Shown in pieces: positions 17,459 to 25,942 of a stretch of 61,434 nucleotides of DNA. The translations under genes and the position numbers were made by a program. The notes under the pieces were generated by a model. The model saw nothing but the letters and a program-made list of their open reading frames with translations, was not told the origin of the DNA and searched no databases. Source of the DNA: Planctomycetia bacterium (GTDB lineage Bacteria; Planctomycetota; Planctomycetia; Gemmatales; Gemmataceae); contig SYLG01000093.1 of assembly GCA_005808665.1 (NCBI GenBank), positions 1-61,434 on the forward strand, given 5' to 3'. The first letter of the stretch is position 1. The number at the start of each line of letters is the position of its first letter.

Positions 17459-17858
17459 TTTCCAGTGACCCAAAGGTTACCGGCCCTTTCCCATTAATCA
17501 ATGCTTCCAAACACTAGGGTACCAGATTTGCCTCCTCACTGCGATGGTTTTTGGCGGATACTTTTGCTTATACACCAAGAAGTCCAAATAGGGCTCACTT
17601 GTGTGGGCAGAATTGGGTTAGACGGCTCCACCGGTTCTTACAAACCAAAAACCAGTCCAAAGCGTTCTTGGATGAATTGGAAATTGCGAATGGATTTTTT
17701 TGGGGAAAAACAAAATGTCATGAAAAAGCTTTGGTCTGGCCCAAAAAATAAACCCTGGGCAACCGGGTCAGGAAGCGATAATTCACTAGAGTTTCTTTGA
17801 GCCTGCCTGAAGCCCACCTTCCCAGGGTGGAATGTCAAAACCGTGAAGGAATATTGCC
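17459..17858. other. Divergent intergenic region
   Basis: A 400-base gap between the octaheme cytochrome (minus) and the Gfo/Idh/MocA gene (plus). Short frames here look random. A run rich in A (around 17695-17755) may be part of promoter DNA. No hairpin, repeat or RNA gene is recognised. Confidence 0.4.
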
Positions 17859-19256
17859 ATGTCGAAAAACCCAATCCGACGGGAGTTTCTGAAAACCTGC
17901 TCCGCTTTCACTGGAGGAGGGATCCTTGCGGCCGGGGCACAACTAACCGCACCCCGGTTTTTACGCGCCAAAGACACCCACAACCGGCTGAATATTGCCG
18001 TCATAGGTAGTGGGGGCCGGGGCGGGGGCAACCTCCAAAGTGTTTCGTCCCAAAACATCACCCTCCTTTGTGATGTCAATGGTCAAGCCCTTGGCCGGGC
18101 AGGAATGGCCCATCCCAAGGCGGAACAATTCAGGGATTTTCGAAGGGCATTTGACCGATCCAACCAATTCGATGCCGTCGTGGTTAGCACCTGTGAACAT
18201 ACCCATGCTTTTGCCACCTTGGCAGCACTTCAATTGGGTAAACATGTCTATTGCGAAAAGCCCCTCACCCACAACATTTATGAAGCCAGAGTGATTCGTT
18301 TGGCCGCGGCGAAAACCAGGGTCGCTACCCAAATGGGAATCCAGATCCATGCTGAAAACAACTATAGAAGAGTGGTGGAGTTGATTCAATCAGGGGCCAT
18401 TGGCAAGGTTTCCGAAGCCCATGTTTGGGTGGGCCGAGCATGGGGTCTGCAATCGGCAGAGGAGGCCAAGGCTCATAATGACATTGTTCATGTGATGGAT
18501 AGGCCCAAGGAAACGATGGCCATTCCTCCTGAGTTGGACTGGGACCTTTGGTTAGGGCCAGCTCCCAAGCGCCCGTTTCATCCGGTCTATTTTCCCGGCC
18601 CAAAATGGTATCGTTGGTGGGATTTTGGCAATGGCACCATGTCCGATCTGGGAAGTCACTGGAATGACCTTCCCTTTTGGGCACTCAAGCTCAAAGCTCC
18701 AGTATCTGTGGAAGCAACGGGGCCTAAACCCCATCCCGAAATCGCCCCAGCGTCCATGCAGGCGACCTATGAATTTCCTGCCCGTGACAATATGCCTCCT
18801 GTCAAAATGGTCTGGTATCAGGGTGCCTACAAACCACCCTATTGGAACGATGGTTCCATTCCCAAATGGGATAGTGGGGTGCTTTTTATCGGAGACAAGG
18901 GAATGCTCCTTTCCGATTATGGCAAACACCTCCTTCTCCCCGAGAAGGAATTCCTCGACTTCAAACGCCCTGAACCATTCCTCAAAAACTCCATTGGCCA
19001 CCATCTGGAGTGGATCGAGGCCTGTAAAACGGGGGCATCCACCACTTGCAATTTTGAATATTCTGGCTGGTTAACCGAATCCAATCATCTGGGGAATGTG
19101 GCCTTCCGCATGGGGAAAAAACTCCTTTGGGACGAAAAAACGATGCGAGCCACCAACTGCCCCGAGGCAGACCGCCTCATTCGGCGGGATTACCGAAAAG
19201 GCTGGGATTTAGCCATGGATGCGAAAAATAATCCTGACAGCCTTGAGACCCTATAA
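17859..19256 (+). CDS. Tat-exported Gfo/Idh/MocA oxidoreductase
   Basis: A 465-residue protein beginning [20 protein letters not shown], a classical twin-arginine signal, preceded by AAGGA ten bases upstream. The Rossmann NAD(P) motif is [15 protein letters not shown] and the conserved lysine is in [13 protein letters not shown]. The C-terminal half has the usual beta-sheet domain ([21 protein letters not shown], a planctomycete-typical segment). Exported members carry a tightly bound nucleotide and oxidise or rearrange sugars in the periplasm, including 3-dehydrogenation of glycosides. Its stop overlaps the next gene's start by one base (TAATG). Confidence 0.92.
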   Translation: MSKNPIRREFLKTCSAFTGGGILAAGAQLTAPRFLRAKDTHNRLNIAVIGSGGRGGGNLQSVSSQNITLLCDVNGQALGRAGMAHPKAEQFRDFRRAFDRSNQFDAVVVSTCEHTHAFATLAALQLGKHVYCEKPLTHNIYEARVIRLAAAKTRVATQMGIQIHAENNYRRVVELIQSGAIGKVSEAHVWVGRAWGLQSAEEAKAHNDIVHVMDRPKETMAIPPELDWDLWLGPAPKRPFHPVYFPGPKWYRWWDFGNGTMSDLGSHWNDLPFWALKLKAPVSVEATGPKPHPEIAPASMQATYEFPARDNMPPVKMVWYQGAYKPPYWNDGSIPKWDSGVLFIGDKGMLLSDYGKHLLLPEKEFLDFKRPEPFLKNSIGHHLEWIEACKTGASTTCNFEYSGWLTESNHLGNVAFRMGKKLLWDEKTMRATNCPEADRLIRRDYRKGWDLAMDAKNNPDSLETL

Positions 19257-20365
19257 TGAAAATCCATGGTCAGGGCCCCTTTTTCAATCGGTGCCATCTG
19301 GGCTGGGCAATCCTTATCTGGACAACTGCCTCATCCGTTTTTGCCACCGAGCCGACCCCTGAAACCCTACGCCTTGCTGTCAACAAATCTATGCCTTTGC
19401 TCCAAAAGGGAATGGTCGGCCACACCCAGGAACGGACCTGTTTTGCCTGTCATAACCAGGCAATGCCGATCCTTGCCTTAACCACCGCCCGTGGGAAGGG
19501 GTTTGAGGTAAGTAACGACCTACTCAAATCCCAGGCATCTTTCATAACCGAATTTCTCGAAAAAAACAAAAGTCGTTACCAGGAAGGGCAAGGCCAGGGA
19601 GGTCAGGTCGTCACGGCCGGTTATGCCCTCCTGGCCTTGGAACTTTGTGAGGGGAAACCCGATTCCCTTTCCAAGGCGGTTTCAGAATATTTCCTTCGCT
19701 ACAACCAGGACCTTGATCATTGGCGGGGGCATTCCAATCGCCCTCCTTCCGAAGGGAGTCCATTTACGGCAACTTATTTGGCCATTCGCGCATTGCAAAA
19801 ATTCGGAGCACCCGATCAAAAAGAACGAATAGAAAAACGCATCAGGGAGGTTCAGCAGTGGCTGCTAAAGGCCCCCGCAAAGGATACCGAGGATCGCACT
19901 TTTCGTTTGTGGGCGCTCATGGCGGTCCAGGCAGGCAAGAATTCCTTGCAGGCAGCGGTTGCTGAATTGGTGTCTTCCCAGCGCGAAGATGGTGGTTTTG
20001 CCCAGCTGGACACGATGAAAAGTGACATATACGCCACGGGACAAGTGCTTGTTCTTTTGCACCTTGCAGGAGGTATGGCAACCAGCGACCCGGTCTACCA
20101 GCGTGGCTTGGCCTACCTCCTGAAGGAACAATTACCGGACGGGTCCTGGCATGTGAAAACCCGAAGTGTTCCCATCCAAACCTATTACGAAAGTGGTTAT
20201 CCCCACGGCAAGGACCAATTCATTTCCCTTCATGCGGCCAGTTGGGCAACCACGGCGCTGGCGTTGGCCTGCCCGATACAACCCCAAACGGTGAAAAGCA
20301 ATAATCCACCCAAGGTGGTTAAACCCATGACCAAACCTGAATTGGAAGGTTCCCCTAAAAAATAG
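19256..20365 (+). CDS. Exported heme-binding prenyltransferase/squalene-cyclase-fold protein
   Basis: A 369-residue protein with a signal peptide (LGWAILIWTTASSVFA). One CxxCH motif, CFACH (62-66), follows, then repeats of the alpha/alpha-toroid type: VTAGYALLALELCEGK, FTATYLAIRALQKFG, FRLWALMAVQAGK, LVSSQREDGGFAQL, YATGQVLVLLHLAGG, LKEQLPDGSWHVKT. The QREDGGF and EQLPDGSW elements are the QW-type repeats of squalene-hopene cyclases and prenyltransferases. The DxDD catalytic motif of cyclases is not seen, so enzymatic cyclisation is unlikely. One-base overlap with the Gfo/Idh/MocA gene argues for coupled synthesis and a shared periplasmic task. Confidence 0.82.
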   Translation: MKIHGQGPFFNRCHLGWAILIWTTASSVFATEPTPETLRLAVNKSMPLLQKGMVGHTQERTCFACHNQAMPILALTTARGKGFEVSNDLLKSQASFITEFLEKNKSRYQEGQGQGGQVVTAGYALLALELCEGKPDSLSKAVSEYFLRYNQDLDHWRGHSNRPPSEGSPFTATYLAIRALQKFGAPDQKERIEKRIREVQQWLLKAPAKDTEDRTFRLWALMAVQAGKNSLQAAVAELVSSQREDGGFAQLDTMKSDIYATGQVLVLLHLAGGMATSDPVYQRGLAYLLKEQLPDGSWHVKTRSVPIQTYYESGYPHGKDQFISLHAASWATTALALACPIQPQTVKSNNPPKVVKPMTKPELEGSPKK

Positions 20366-20421
20366 CGAAAGGATTGTGGGAAAGGAGGATGTTCAGGTAA
20401 ACAATGAAAAGAATCTTTCCC

Positions 20422-21174
20422 TCATTTGCCTCTTTTTTGAATCGTTTTTGCCAATGCTTCCAGTTTATCCGTGCCAATCCGCTGAACACCCGCTTGACGC
20501 TGGATTTTCCAACATTCAGGAAGGTCAGGCGCTCCCCAAAAACGAAGTTGCTGGCCAGCCAAGGCAGCTTTTTTCCCCATCGATTCCAGACGGATTCGTT
20601 GATCCTCGGGCATCGGGCCCGTTCCTTTCCAGGAAAAATGTTTGTTCCATGGTTCACTCACCCATGGAATCACATCGGCTTTTCCCGGGAACCCAAGGTC
20701 ACCTATTCGACCATCAAGCCTGAGCAAGGGTTGCTTTTGTTCCAACACCCACTGGCGGGGCATATTACCCGACAATAACACCTTCACCGGTTTTTGGTCT
20801 TTGTCCCCTACCCGCTGAAACAATTCGGGGAATCGAAGCAACTCCGCCTCGATTGCCTTGGCCGTGCCGAGCCCATCACCTGATTTGATATCGACCATGA
20901 GCCACATGGATTTGAGCCTGCCCTGTTTGTGAAGGTTGGACAAGGGGACAAGGTAAAGGCTTGCCAAGGTCCGATCCTCCGAAAGGGAAAAATCAAAGTG
21001 ACCCACCAAAAGCTTGTCCTTTTTGAGAAATACATCCGCCTCCACGCTATCAAATCCTTGCTCAACCGCCTCCATTAAAGGGCGTTTATGAAGGTAGTCA
21101 TTATGGGCGTGAAGGCCGGGTAGCGTGACTTGCTGGATTAAAACTTGGCAAAGAAGCAATACAAAGGATGCCAT
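20422..21174 (-). CDS. Exported GDPD/PI-PLC-like phosphodiesterase
   Basis: A 250-residue protein with a short signal peptide (MASFVLLLCQVLIQQVTLPG) then HAHNDYLHKRPLMEAVEQGF, DSVEADVFLKKDKLLVGH. This is the pattern of the glycerophosphodiester phosphodiesterase / phosphatidylinositol phospholipase C TIM-barrel superfamily, closest to the AIM6-like branch. Active-site candidates are the His pair in HAHND, Glu and Asp in VEADVF and the His in LLVGHFD. Probable function is hydrolysis of a phosphodiester such as a glycerophospholipid headgroup outside the cytoplasm. It ends 57 bases from the convergent heme/prenyltransferase-fold gene and starts 26 bases after the PhyH gene on the same strand. 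Confidence 0.78.
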   Translation of the reverse strand: MASFVLLLCQVLIQQVTLPGLHAHNDYLHKRPLMEAVEQGFDSVEADVFLKKDKLLVGHFDFSLSEDRTLASLYLVPLSNLHKQGRLKSMWLMVDIKSGDGLGTAKAIEAELLRFPELFQRVGDKDQKPVKVLLSGNMPRQWVLEQKQPLLRLDGRIGDLGFPGKADVIPWVSEPWNKHFSWKGTGPMPEDQRIRLESMGKKAALAGQQLRFWGAPDLPECWKIQRQAGVQRIGTDKLEALAKTIQKRGK

Positions 21175-21200
21175 AAATAGTTCCAGGCATAAAGGCGAAA

Positions 21201-22043
21201 TTAATCTTTGGAAAGGATGCGGGCACTTTGATCATCCGTATCTTCAAGCCACCCCACCGCCGTCGTGTCATCGCCAAACCTTTTTATCCCCACTTCCCGA
21301 ATGGATGCATCGGGCACCACTTCAAGGGGTGTATAGCGGGGGTGGTGCGATTCCTTGTAGGGATTGTTGCTAGCCGCATTGTAGCAACAGATCATCGACC
21401 AACGGGGATGATCCGATCGATTCTGATCCGAGCGGTGCAGCAGGTTGCCATGAAAAAACAACCCATCGCCAGGTGCCATTTCCACAAACTCCAAAGGCAG
21501 GCGCGTTAAAAGCTCCTGAACGCGCTCCATATCAGCACCTGCCTGGTCGCCTGTCAGGGTATGGTCCATTCGGCCGCAATCGTGGGAGCCACTAATCACC
21601 TGAAGACAGCCGTTTTCCCGGGTGCAAGGGTCTACTGCAATGAACAGGCTGGCCATATGGGGAAAAAGGCATCCATTCTGGTACCAATAGCCGTAGTCCT
21701 GATGCCAGGTCCAGGCGCCTCCCACCTTGGCATCCTTCATGATCATTTTGGAGTGATAATGGTATACTTCGCCACCCAGGAGCAATTCCATCGACCGAAC
21801 CACCCGTTCACAACGGGCAAACATCCCATAGATACCCTGACCAGGATGGTTCCAGAGAGCCAGCCGGACACTGCCCCCAGCACCATCCGCCCTGCCAAAG
21901 GAGTGTTGGTCCAAAGTGCGGTCTTCCCTGGCACTTTTTCCAAGAAGAGCGATTTCCTCCGGGTCAAACATCCCAGGCACAAGGACGAATCCCTTTTTTT
22001 GGTAATCGCTAACCTGGTTCGGGTCAAGCTTTGAAAAAGCCAT
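21201..22043 (-). CDS. Phytanoyl-CoA dioxygenase (PhyH) family protein
   Basis: A 280-residue Fe(II)/2-oxoglutarate dioxygenase. Start 22043 (MAFSKLDPN) has GGAG seven bases upstream and is better than the in-frame Met at 22067. The iron triad is visible as HQD (His114, Asp116) and the distal His203 in GNLLHRSDQN; Arg214 (HPRWS) should bind 2-oxoglutarate. YNAASNNPYKESHHP near the C-terminus resembles EctD/PhyH relatives. Substrate is unknown: the family hydroxylates fatty acyl chains, ectoine, halogenated compounds and others. It precedes the GDPD-like gene by 26 bases and is probably co-transcribed with it. Confidence 0.88.
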   Translation of the reverse strand: MAFSKLDPNQVSDYQKKGFVLVPGMFDPEEIALLGKSAREDRTLDQHSFGRADGAGGSVRLALWNHPGQGIYGMFARCERVVRSMELLLGGEVYHYHSKMIMKDAKVGGAWTWHQDYGYWYQNGCLFPHMASLFIAVDPCTRENGCLQVISGSHDCGRMDHTLTGDQAGADMERVQELLTRLPLEFVEMAPGDGLFFHGNLLHRSDQNRSDHPRWSMICCYNAASNNPYKESHHPRYTPLEVVPDASIREVGIKRFGDDTTAVGWLEDTDDQSARILSKD

Positions 22044-22213
22044 GGCAAGGCTCCAGGCAAATCGCAATTAGAAAAAGGTTATCCTACTGTTTGCCCAGGA
22101 TTTCGGCATAGGCCCGGGTCAAAGGTGACCTTTCGGTCCATCCCAATGGCTCATTCAGAAAGTAGGCCAATCCTGGCAAACCTACCTGGCTGGAGTTAAC
22201 AGAGATTCACTCC

Positions 22214-23848
22214 CTATTTTTTTTCCCAAATGTCCGTCAACAGCGTGTGGATTTCCGGTTCGTTTTCCTTGAGTTCGGCCCGATTGAAAGGATAAAAATC
22301 GTTGACCCCAAAATAGGCTTCGGTCATCTCGGCGAAAAACTCCATCGGATTGGTCAAGCCATAGTGTTTGACCCTGTTTCCATTGTAAAGGAGGGCTTTT
22401 TCCCCGTGACCTCCCTTTTTGAATCGTTCGTAGGCCTCGATAACCCGAGGGTGATTGAATCCGAGGACCTGATCGTGGTAGGCATGGGCAAGTTCATGGA
22501 GGATGACCCAAGGTTGCTCATTGATGTTCCGCCTGGTCGGCAAATCTTTGGCCCGGGGTAAGTGGACACACTTGGCAAGATCAGGAGAATACCCATTGTC
22601 CAAAAGCCATTGTTTGCCGGGATGATACTGCATCGGGCCCAATTTGCCGTGATCCAGGTCCAAAACAATCACCACCGTTTGCAACTTTTTGAGTCGTTCC
22701 GGGGGAACCACCGCACAAATATCCAGCAACTTGTTTTCCAAAAAAGTGAGACAGCGGTCGACCAATGGTTTATTGGCTTCCAAAAAAAGTCGATCATCCA
22801 CCCGAACTGTCCACCCCTGGATTACCTTATTTGTTCGTGTCTTGGGTAAGGAAGCATCATCAGGTTGGGTCTTTTTTTTCGGGGTTGGTTTTTGGGTAAT
22901 CAATTGCACCATGGTTTTCCCCAGTGCTTCGCCCACCAGAAAATAGGTTTCGGCATTGCCAAATTCGTGGTGCCCGTGCCCTGGATTGGGAGACTCCTCG
23001 GGTTTGCGTACAAAGGAACCCGTTTCGACAAACAAAACATTGCCTGAAAATTCGGGGAGGGCCGCACAGCTCGCTTGGGCCTTGCGAAGGGTATCCCATG
23101 CTCCGGGGGCCTTTACCCAAGGCCCGGTGAGTTCTCCCACCACCACCGGCAAACGGGGAGAATTAAGGTCTTTTCGTACATCCCGAATCAGGTTGGCCAG
23201 GTTTTTTTCATATTCGGGAACTGCTTTTTTGGGATCCACACCATCATTCCATCCTTGATACCAGACAAACCCGGCCAACTCCACACCCTCGCTCTTGTAG
23301 CCGGGAAACTCCTTTCCCAAATTTGGCAAGGCATCCCGTACTTGTTCGATCATTTTTGTATAATAGGGACCAACCCTGCCACCTGAACTGGGTGGCCGGA
23401 AATCAGTGTAAAGGCTTTTGCCTCCCCAGGCCGTTTTGATCAAAAGAACAGGTTGGGCAAGGGCATTTCCCACCACATGGCCAAACTCAAGCTCCGGTCC
23501 GAAATGATGTTTGTCTCCATAGGGAGTAAACCCCAAACCGAGCGGGCCGACCCTTAAGGGAGCTCCTTCCGGTTGATACCGGACCCAGACATCCCTTCTG
23601 GTGGCCCACGCACCAGATTCGTCTCTTAAATGTTTGAGTTTCGGACCCAATACCGGGTCCCCCATGAGGGACAACAAGGTGCCACGGCCCTGATTGTAGA
23701 CTTTGCCAGCAAGGTCAACCACGGCCTGGCCCTCCATGTTGGATTGACCGGCAAGAATGAACACCTTCCAGGGTAGTGGTTTTTCCACGACCCTGGGAGC
23801 CTGCTGAAATAAAAATACAAAAAAAATCCCTATTGTGGACAATGGCAT
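22214..23848 (-). CDS. SASA carbohydrate esterase fused to HExxH metallopeptidase-like domain
   Basis: A 544-residue secreted protein (signal MPLSTIGIFFVFLFQQAP). Residues about 28-310 form a sialate-O-acetylesterase (SASA, CE6-like SGNH) domain: the nucleophile block is LAGQSNMEGQ, followed by KTAWGGKSL, WYQGWNDG and a late HHEFGN. A second domain (about 340-544) holds a zinc-protease motif HELAH (451-455) and a downstream PMEFFAEMTEAYFG, whose Glu507 is a candidate third ligand, as in gluzincins. The linker is lysine- and proline-rich. The fusion would combine removal of acetyl groups from glycans with peptide or glycoprotein cleavage. Substrates are not known. Confidence 0.82.
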   Translation of the reverse strand: MPLSTIGIFFVFLFQQAPRVVEKPLPWKVFILAGQSNMEGQAVVDLAGKVYNQGRGTLLSLMGDPVLGPKLKHLRDESGAWATRRDVWVRYQPEGAPLRVGPLGLGFTPYGDKHHFGPELEFGHVVGNALAQPVLLIKTAWGGKSLYTDFRPPSSGGRVGPYYTKMIEQVRDALPNLGKEFPGYKSEGVELAGFVWYQGWNDGVDPKKAVPEYEKNLANLIRDVRKDLNSPRLPVVVGELTGPWVKAPGAWDTLRKAQASCAALPEFSGNVLFVETGSFVRKPEESPNPGHGHHEFGNAETYFLVGEALGKTMVQLITQKPTPKKKTQPDDASLPKTRTNKVIQGWTVRVDDRLFLEANKPLVDRCLTFLENKLLDICAVVPPERLKKLQTVVIVLDLDHGKLGPMQYHPGKQWLLDNGYSPDLAKCVHLPRAKDLPTRRNINEQPWVILHELAHAYHDQVLGFNHPRVIEAYERFKKGGHGEKALLYNGNRVKHYGLTNPMEFFAEMTEAYFGVNDFYPFNRAELKENEPEIHTLLTDIWEKK

Positions 23849-23923
23849 GGTGCGGATCCGTGAGGGCTTTGATAATGGTCTAATGTATGGATACAGGGCA
23901 ACGGTTTGCGAACAGGAACGAAA

Positions 23924-25648
23924 TCAGGAAATGATGGAACGCCTCCGGGCAAGGTAATCCCAAACCACAAACCGGTCCAAATCGCGCCCTCCTGTAAAAA
24001 TGACCCGGCCCTTGGTGGATTCCGCCAAACGGTAGGCAAATCGGACATCCTCCTCGGTTTGATTCCAGGCCGAAAGAAGAAACAAATTGATCACGATTCC
24101 GTCCCTGGCACAGGCCTTCGCCTCCCGCAAAGTTGCGTTTTCGGTACGAACATCGGGGGGATAGAGCATGTAAAGATCCTTTCCTTCAAAGTGGGCGGTA
24201 GGAAGACCGTCTGTTATCAGGATAATTTGCCGGTTGGGAGTGTCTTGGGTGGAAAGGAATTGTCGACCCAGTTGGAGTCCATGTTGGATGTTGGTGAAAT
24301 GGGGAGGGAGGTCCTGCTCGGTAATGTTGGGTTTGGACATATCCGCAAATAGGCGAACGATGGGATCATAAAGGGTGACTGGCTTTGGCAAAAGGGAAGC
24401 AATTTCCCCAATGGCACGAGGTTTGGCGACCGTGTACATCTCAATGAATTGCAGAAAATCCCCGGGGTATTCCCGCCGAATCAACCCTTCCAGGGCAAGG
24501 GCCATCCTTTTGACATCCATATAAAGGCCATCGTAACGCATGGAGCCGGACATATCAAGGAGTACGGCGGTAGCACATTTGGGTTTATTACGGGTGGAAT
24601 GGATTACCAAATCCCTGGTGGCTAGCCGAAGCGGATGTCCTTTTCCCCCTTGGCCCCCTTGGCGGACAAGGGCGTTGACAAAACTCTGGGGGATGTCCAA
24701 TTGGCTAATGGAGTCGCCATATTCATAGGGGCGGGTTACCTGCGTTTCGACCGAACCCTCTCCCTCGATATTGACATCATGGCGACCGGTTTTGGAGGGG
24801 TTCAAATCGCTATAGATTCTGGATAACAGTTTGGATTGAAACAAACGATAGGCTTTTGGGGTGATTTCCATCCCCCCCTTTTGCGATTCATGAAGGCCCT
24901 GTTCTTCGGCCAACCGCCTTGTCAGATTTTGGATCTGCTTTTCCACCTCGGTCAAATGGGAGATGTCCATGGGCTCGACAAACTGGGACAGGGCTTCACG
25001 GTCGATGATGCCAATTTGGGATGTCTTCGCTGCTTCTTCGATCTGTTTGAGCAAGCGATCCAGGGTTTCAAGCGATTCCCTGATTTCAATGGCTCGAGGT
25101 ATGTCCAGTGCCTCCTGGCCATGAAAGGCGTATTTTTGGGCCAATTCCTCCACCTGATACCGTTCGGCAACGGCCCTTATGAGCCTGATCAAGTCGAGGG
25201 AAAAATCACTCCCCTGGTCCTCTCCCTTTTGGGTAGACTTGTACCAGAGCAGTTCGAGGCCTTCGATGTCCCCCTCCTTTAAGGCCCGATGAAACTCCTT
25301 TTGCCAAAGGAGCGGGGGGGTTACCAGCGTTGTCCTTTTGCTTACCTGGGCAATGGCATCCTTTGTTACCGTGTCCGTTTGAAAGGTGGCAAGGATTTTT
25401 CGTTTTTTCGCCAAAAGCAACTCTCTGAGAGCATCCAGGCTTGGCCCCAGTCCCCGGATCTGGGAAGAAGTCAAAGGAATCGCCCGTGCCAATTCTTCCT
25501 TGCTGAGATTTCGGGTGTGGCCAAATTGAAGCAAGTGTTCAAAGGCCGTGCTTACCATATCCCCTTGCGGTTGATTTGGCGGCGGACACTGGATCGGGTC
25601 AAAATGCTGGTACGCATGGATGATCCCACCTAACGGGGGTGTCGGCAT
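23924..25648 (-). CDS. VWA domain protein (CoxE/BatA-like), orphan
   Basis: A 574-residue cytoplasmic-looking protein. The start at 25648 is preferred to 25663 because AAAGGAA lies seven bases upstream. The N-terminal ~330 residues are helical with charged stretches and a predicted coil (MDISHLTEVEKQIQNLTRRLAEEQ). The C-terminal von Willebrand A domain carries the MIDAS motif as LLDMSGSM, with later ITDGLPT. Relatives usually act with a MoxR/Mg-chelatase-type AAA+ ATPase encoded next door. None is in the window, so the partner must be elsewhere. The extreme C-terminus is RRRS-rich. Confidence 0.82.
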   Translation of the reverse strand: MPTPPLGGIIHAYQHFDPIQCPPPNQPQGDMVSTAFEHLLQFGHTRNLSKEELARAIPLTSSQIRGLGPSLDALRELLLAKKRKILATFQTDTVTKDAIAQVSKRTTLVTPPLLWQKEFHRALKEGDIEGLELLWYKSTQKGEDQGSDFSLDLIRLIRAVAERYQVEELAQKYAFHGQEALDIPRAIEIRESLETLDRLLKQIEEAAKTSQIGIIDREALSQFVEPMDISHLTEVEKQIQNLTRRLAEEQGLHESQKGGMEITPKAYRLFQSKLLSRIYSDLNPSKTGRHDVNIEGEGSVETQVTRPYEYGDSISQLDIPQSFVNALVRQGGQGGKGHPLRLATRDLVIHSTRNKPKCATAVLLDMSGSMRYDGLYMDVKRMALALEGLIRREYPGDFLQFIEMYTVAKPRAIGEIASLLPKPVTLYDPIVRLFADMSKPNITEQDLPPHFTNIQHGLQLGRQFLSTQDTPNRQIILITDGLPTAHFEGKDLYMLYPPDVRTENATLREAKACARDGIVINLFLLSAWNQTEEDVRFAYRLAESTKGRVIFTGGRDLDRFVVWDYLARRRSIIS

Positions 25649-25942
25649 GACTTTCCTTTGCATCTTGGAAGGGCAACCATGATTCTAGATGCCCGTGGTC
25701 GGGTGACCTGGTTAAGCCATGGCCATCCTGAAAAATGTCACCTATCATTGCAGGAAACCTGAAAAGGGTGTATCACCCGATTGTTTTTCCCCCTGAATAG
25801 AGCCCTTGGTTTTGCAATTTTGGCTAACCTTTCCCTTTGGGAGAATGAAGTTTCCCCTTTTCCAACAAAATCTTTTGCTTCTGGAACCCATGGGCCCATA
25901 ATTCCAAAATAGCTTTTTTGTACTACCCTAAGGAACCATTCC

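Noticed and set aside
17501-17751. Short plus-strand frames in the gap before the Gfo/Idh/MocA gene
   Set aside because: Only alternative start codons, no ribosome site, no family resemblance.
19256-20365. Considered as a squalene-hopene cyclase
   Set aside because: Too short (369 residues), no DxDD motif, and it has a c-type heme site and a signal peptide.
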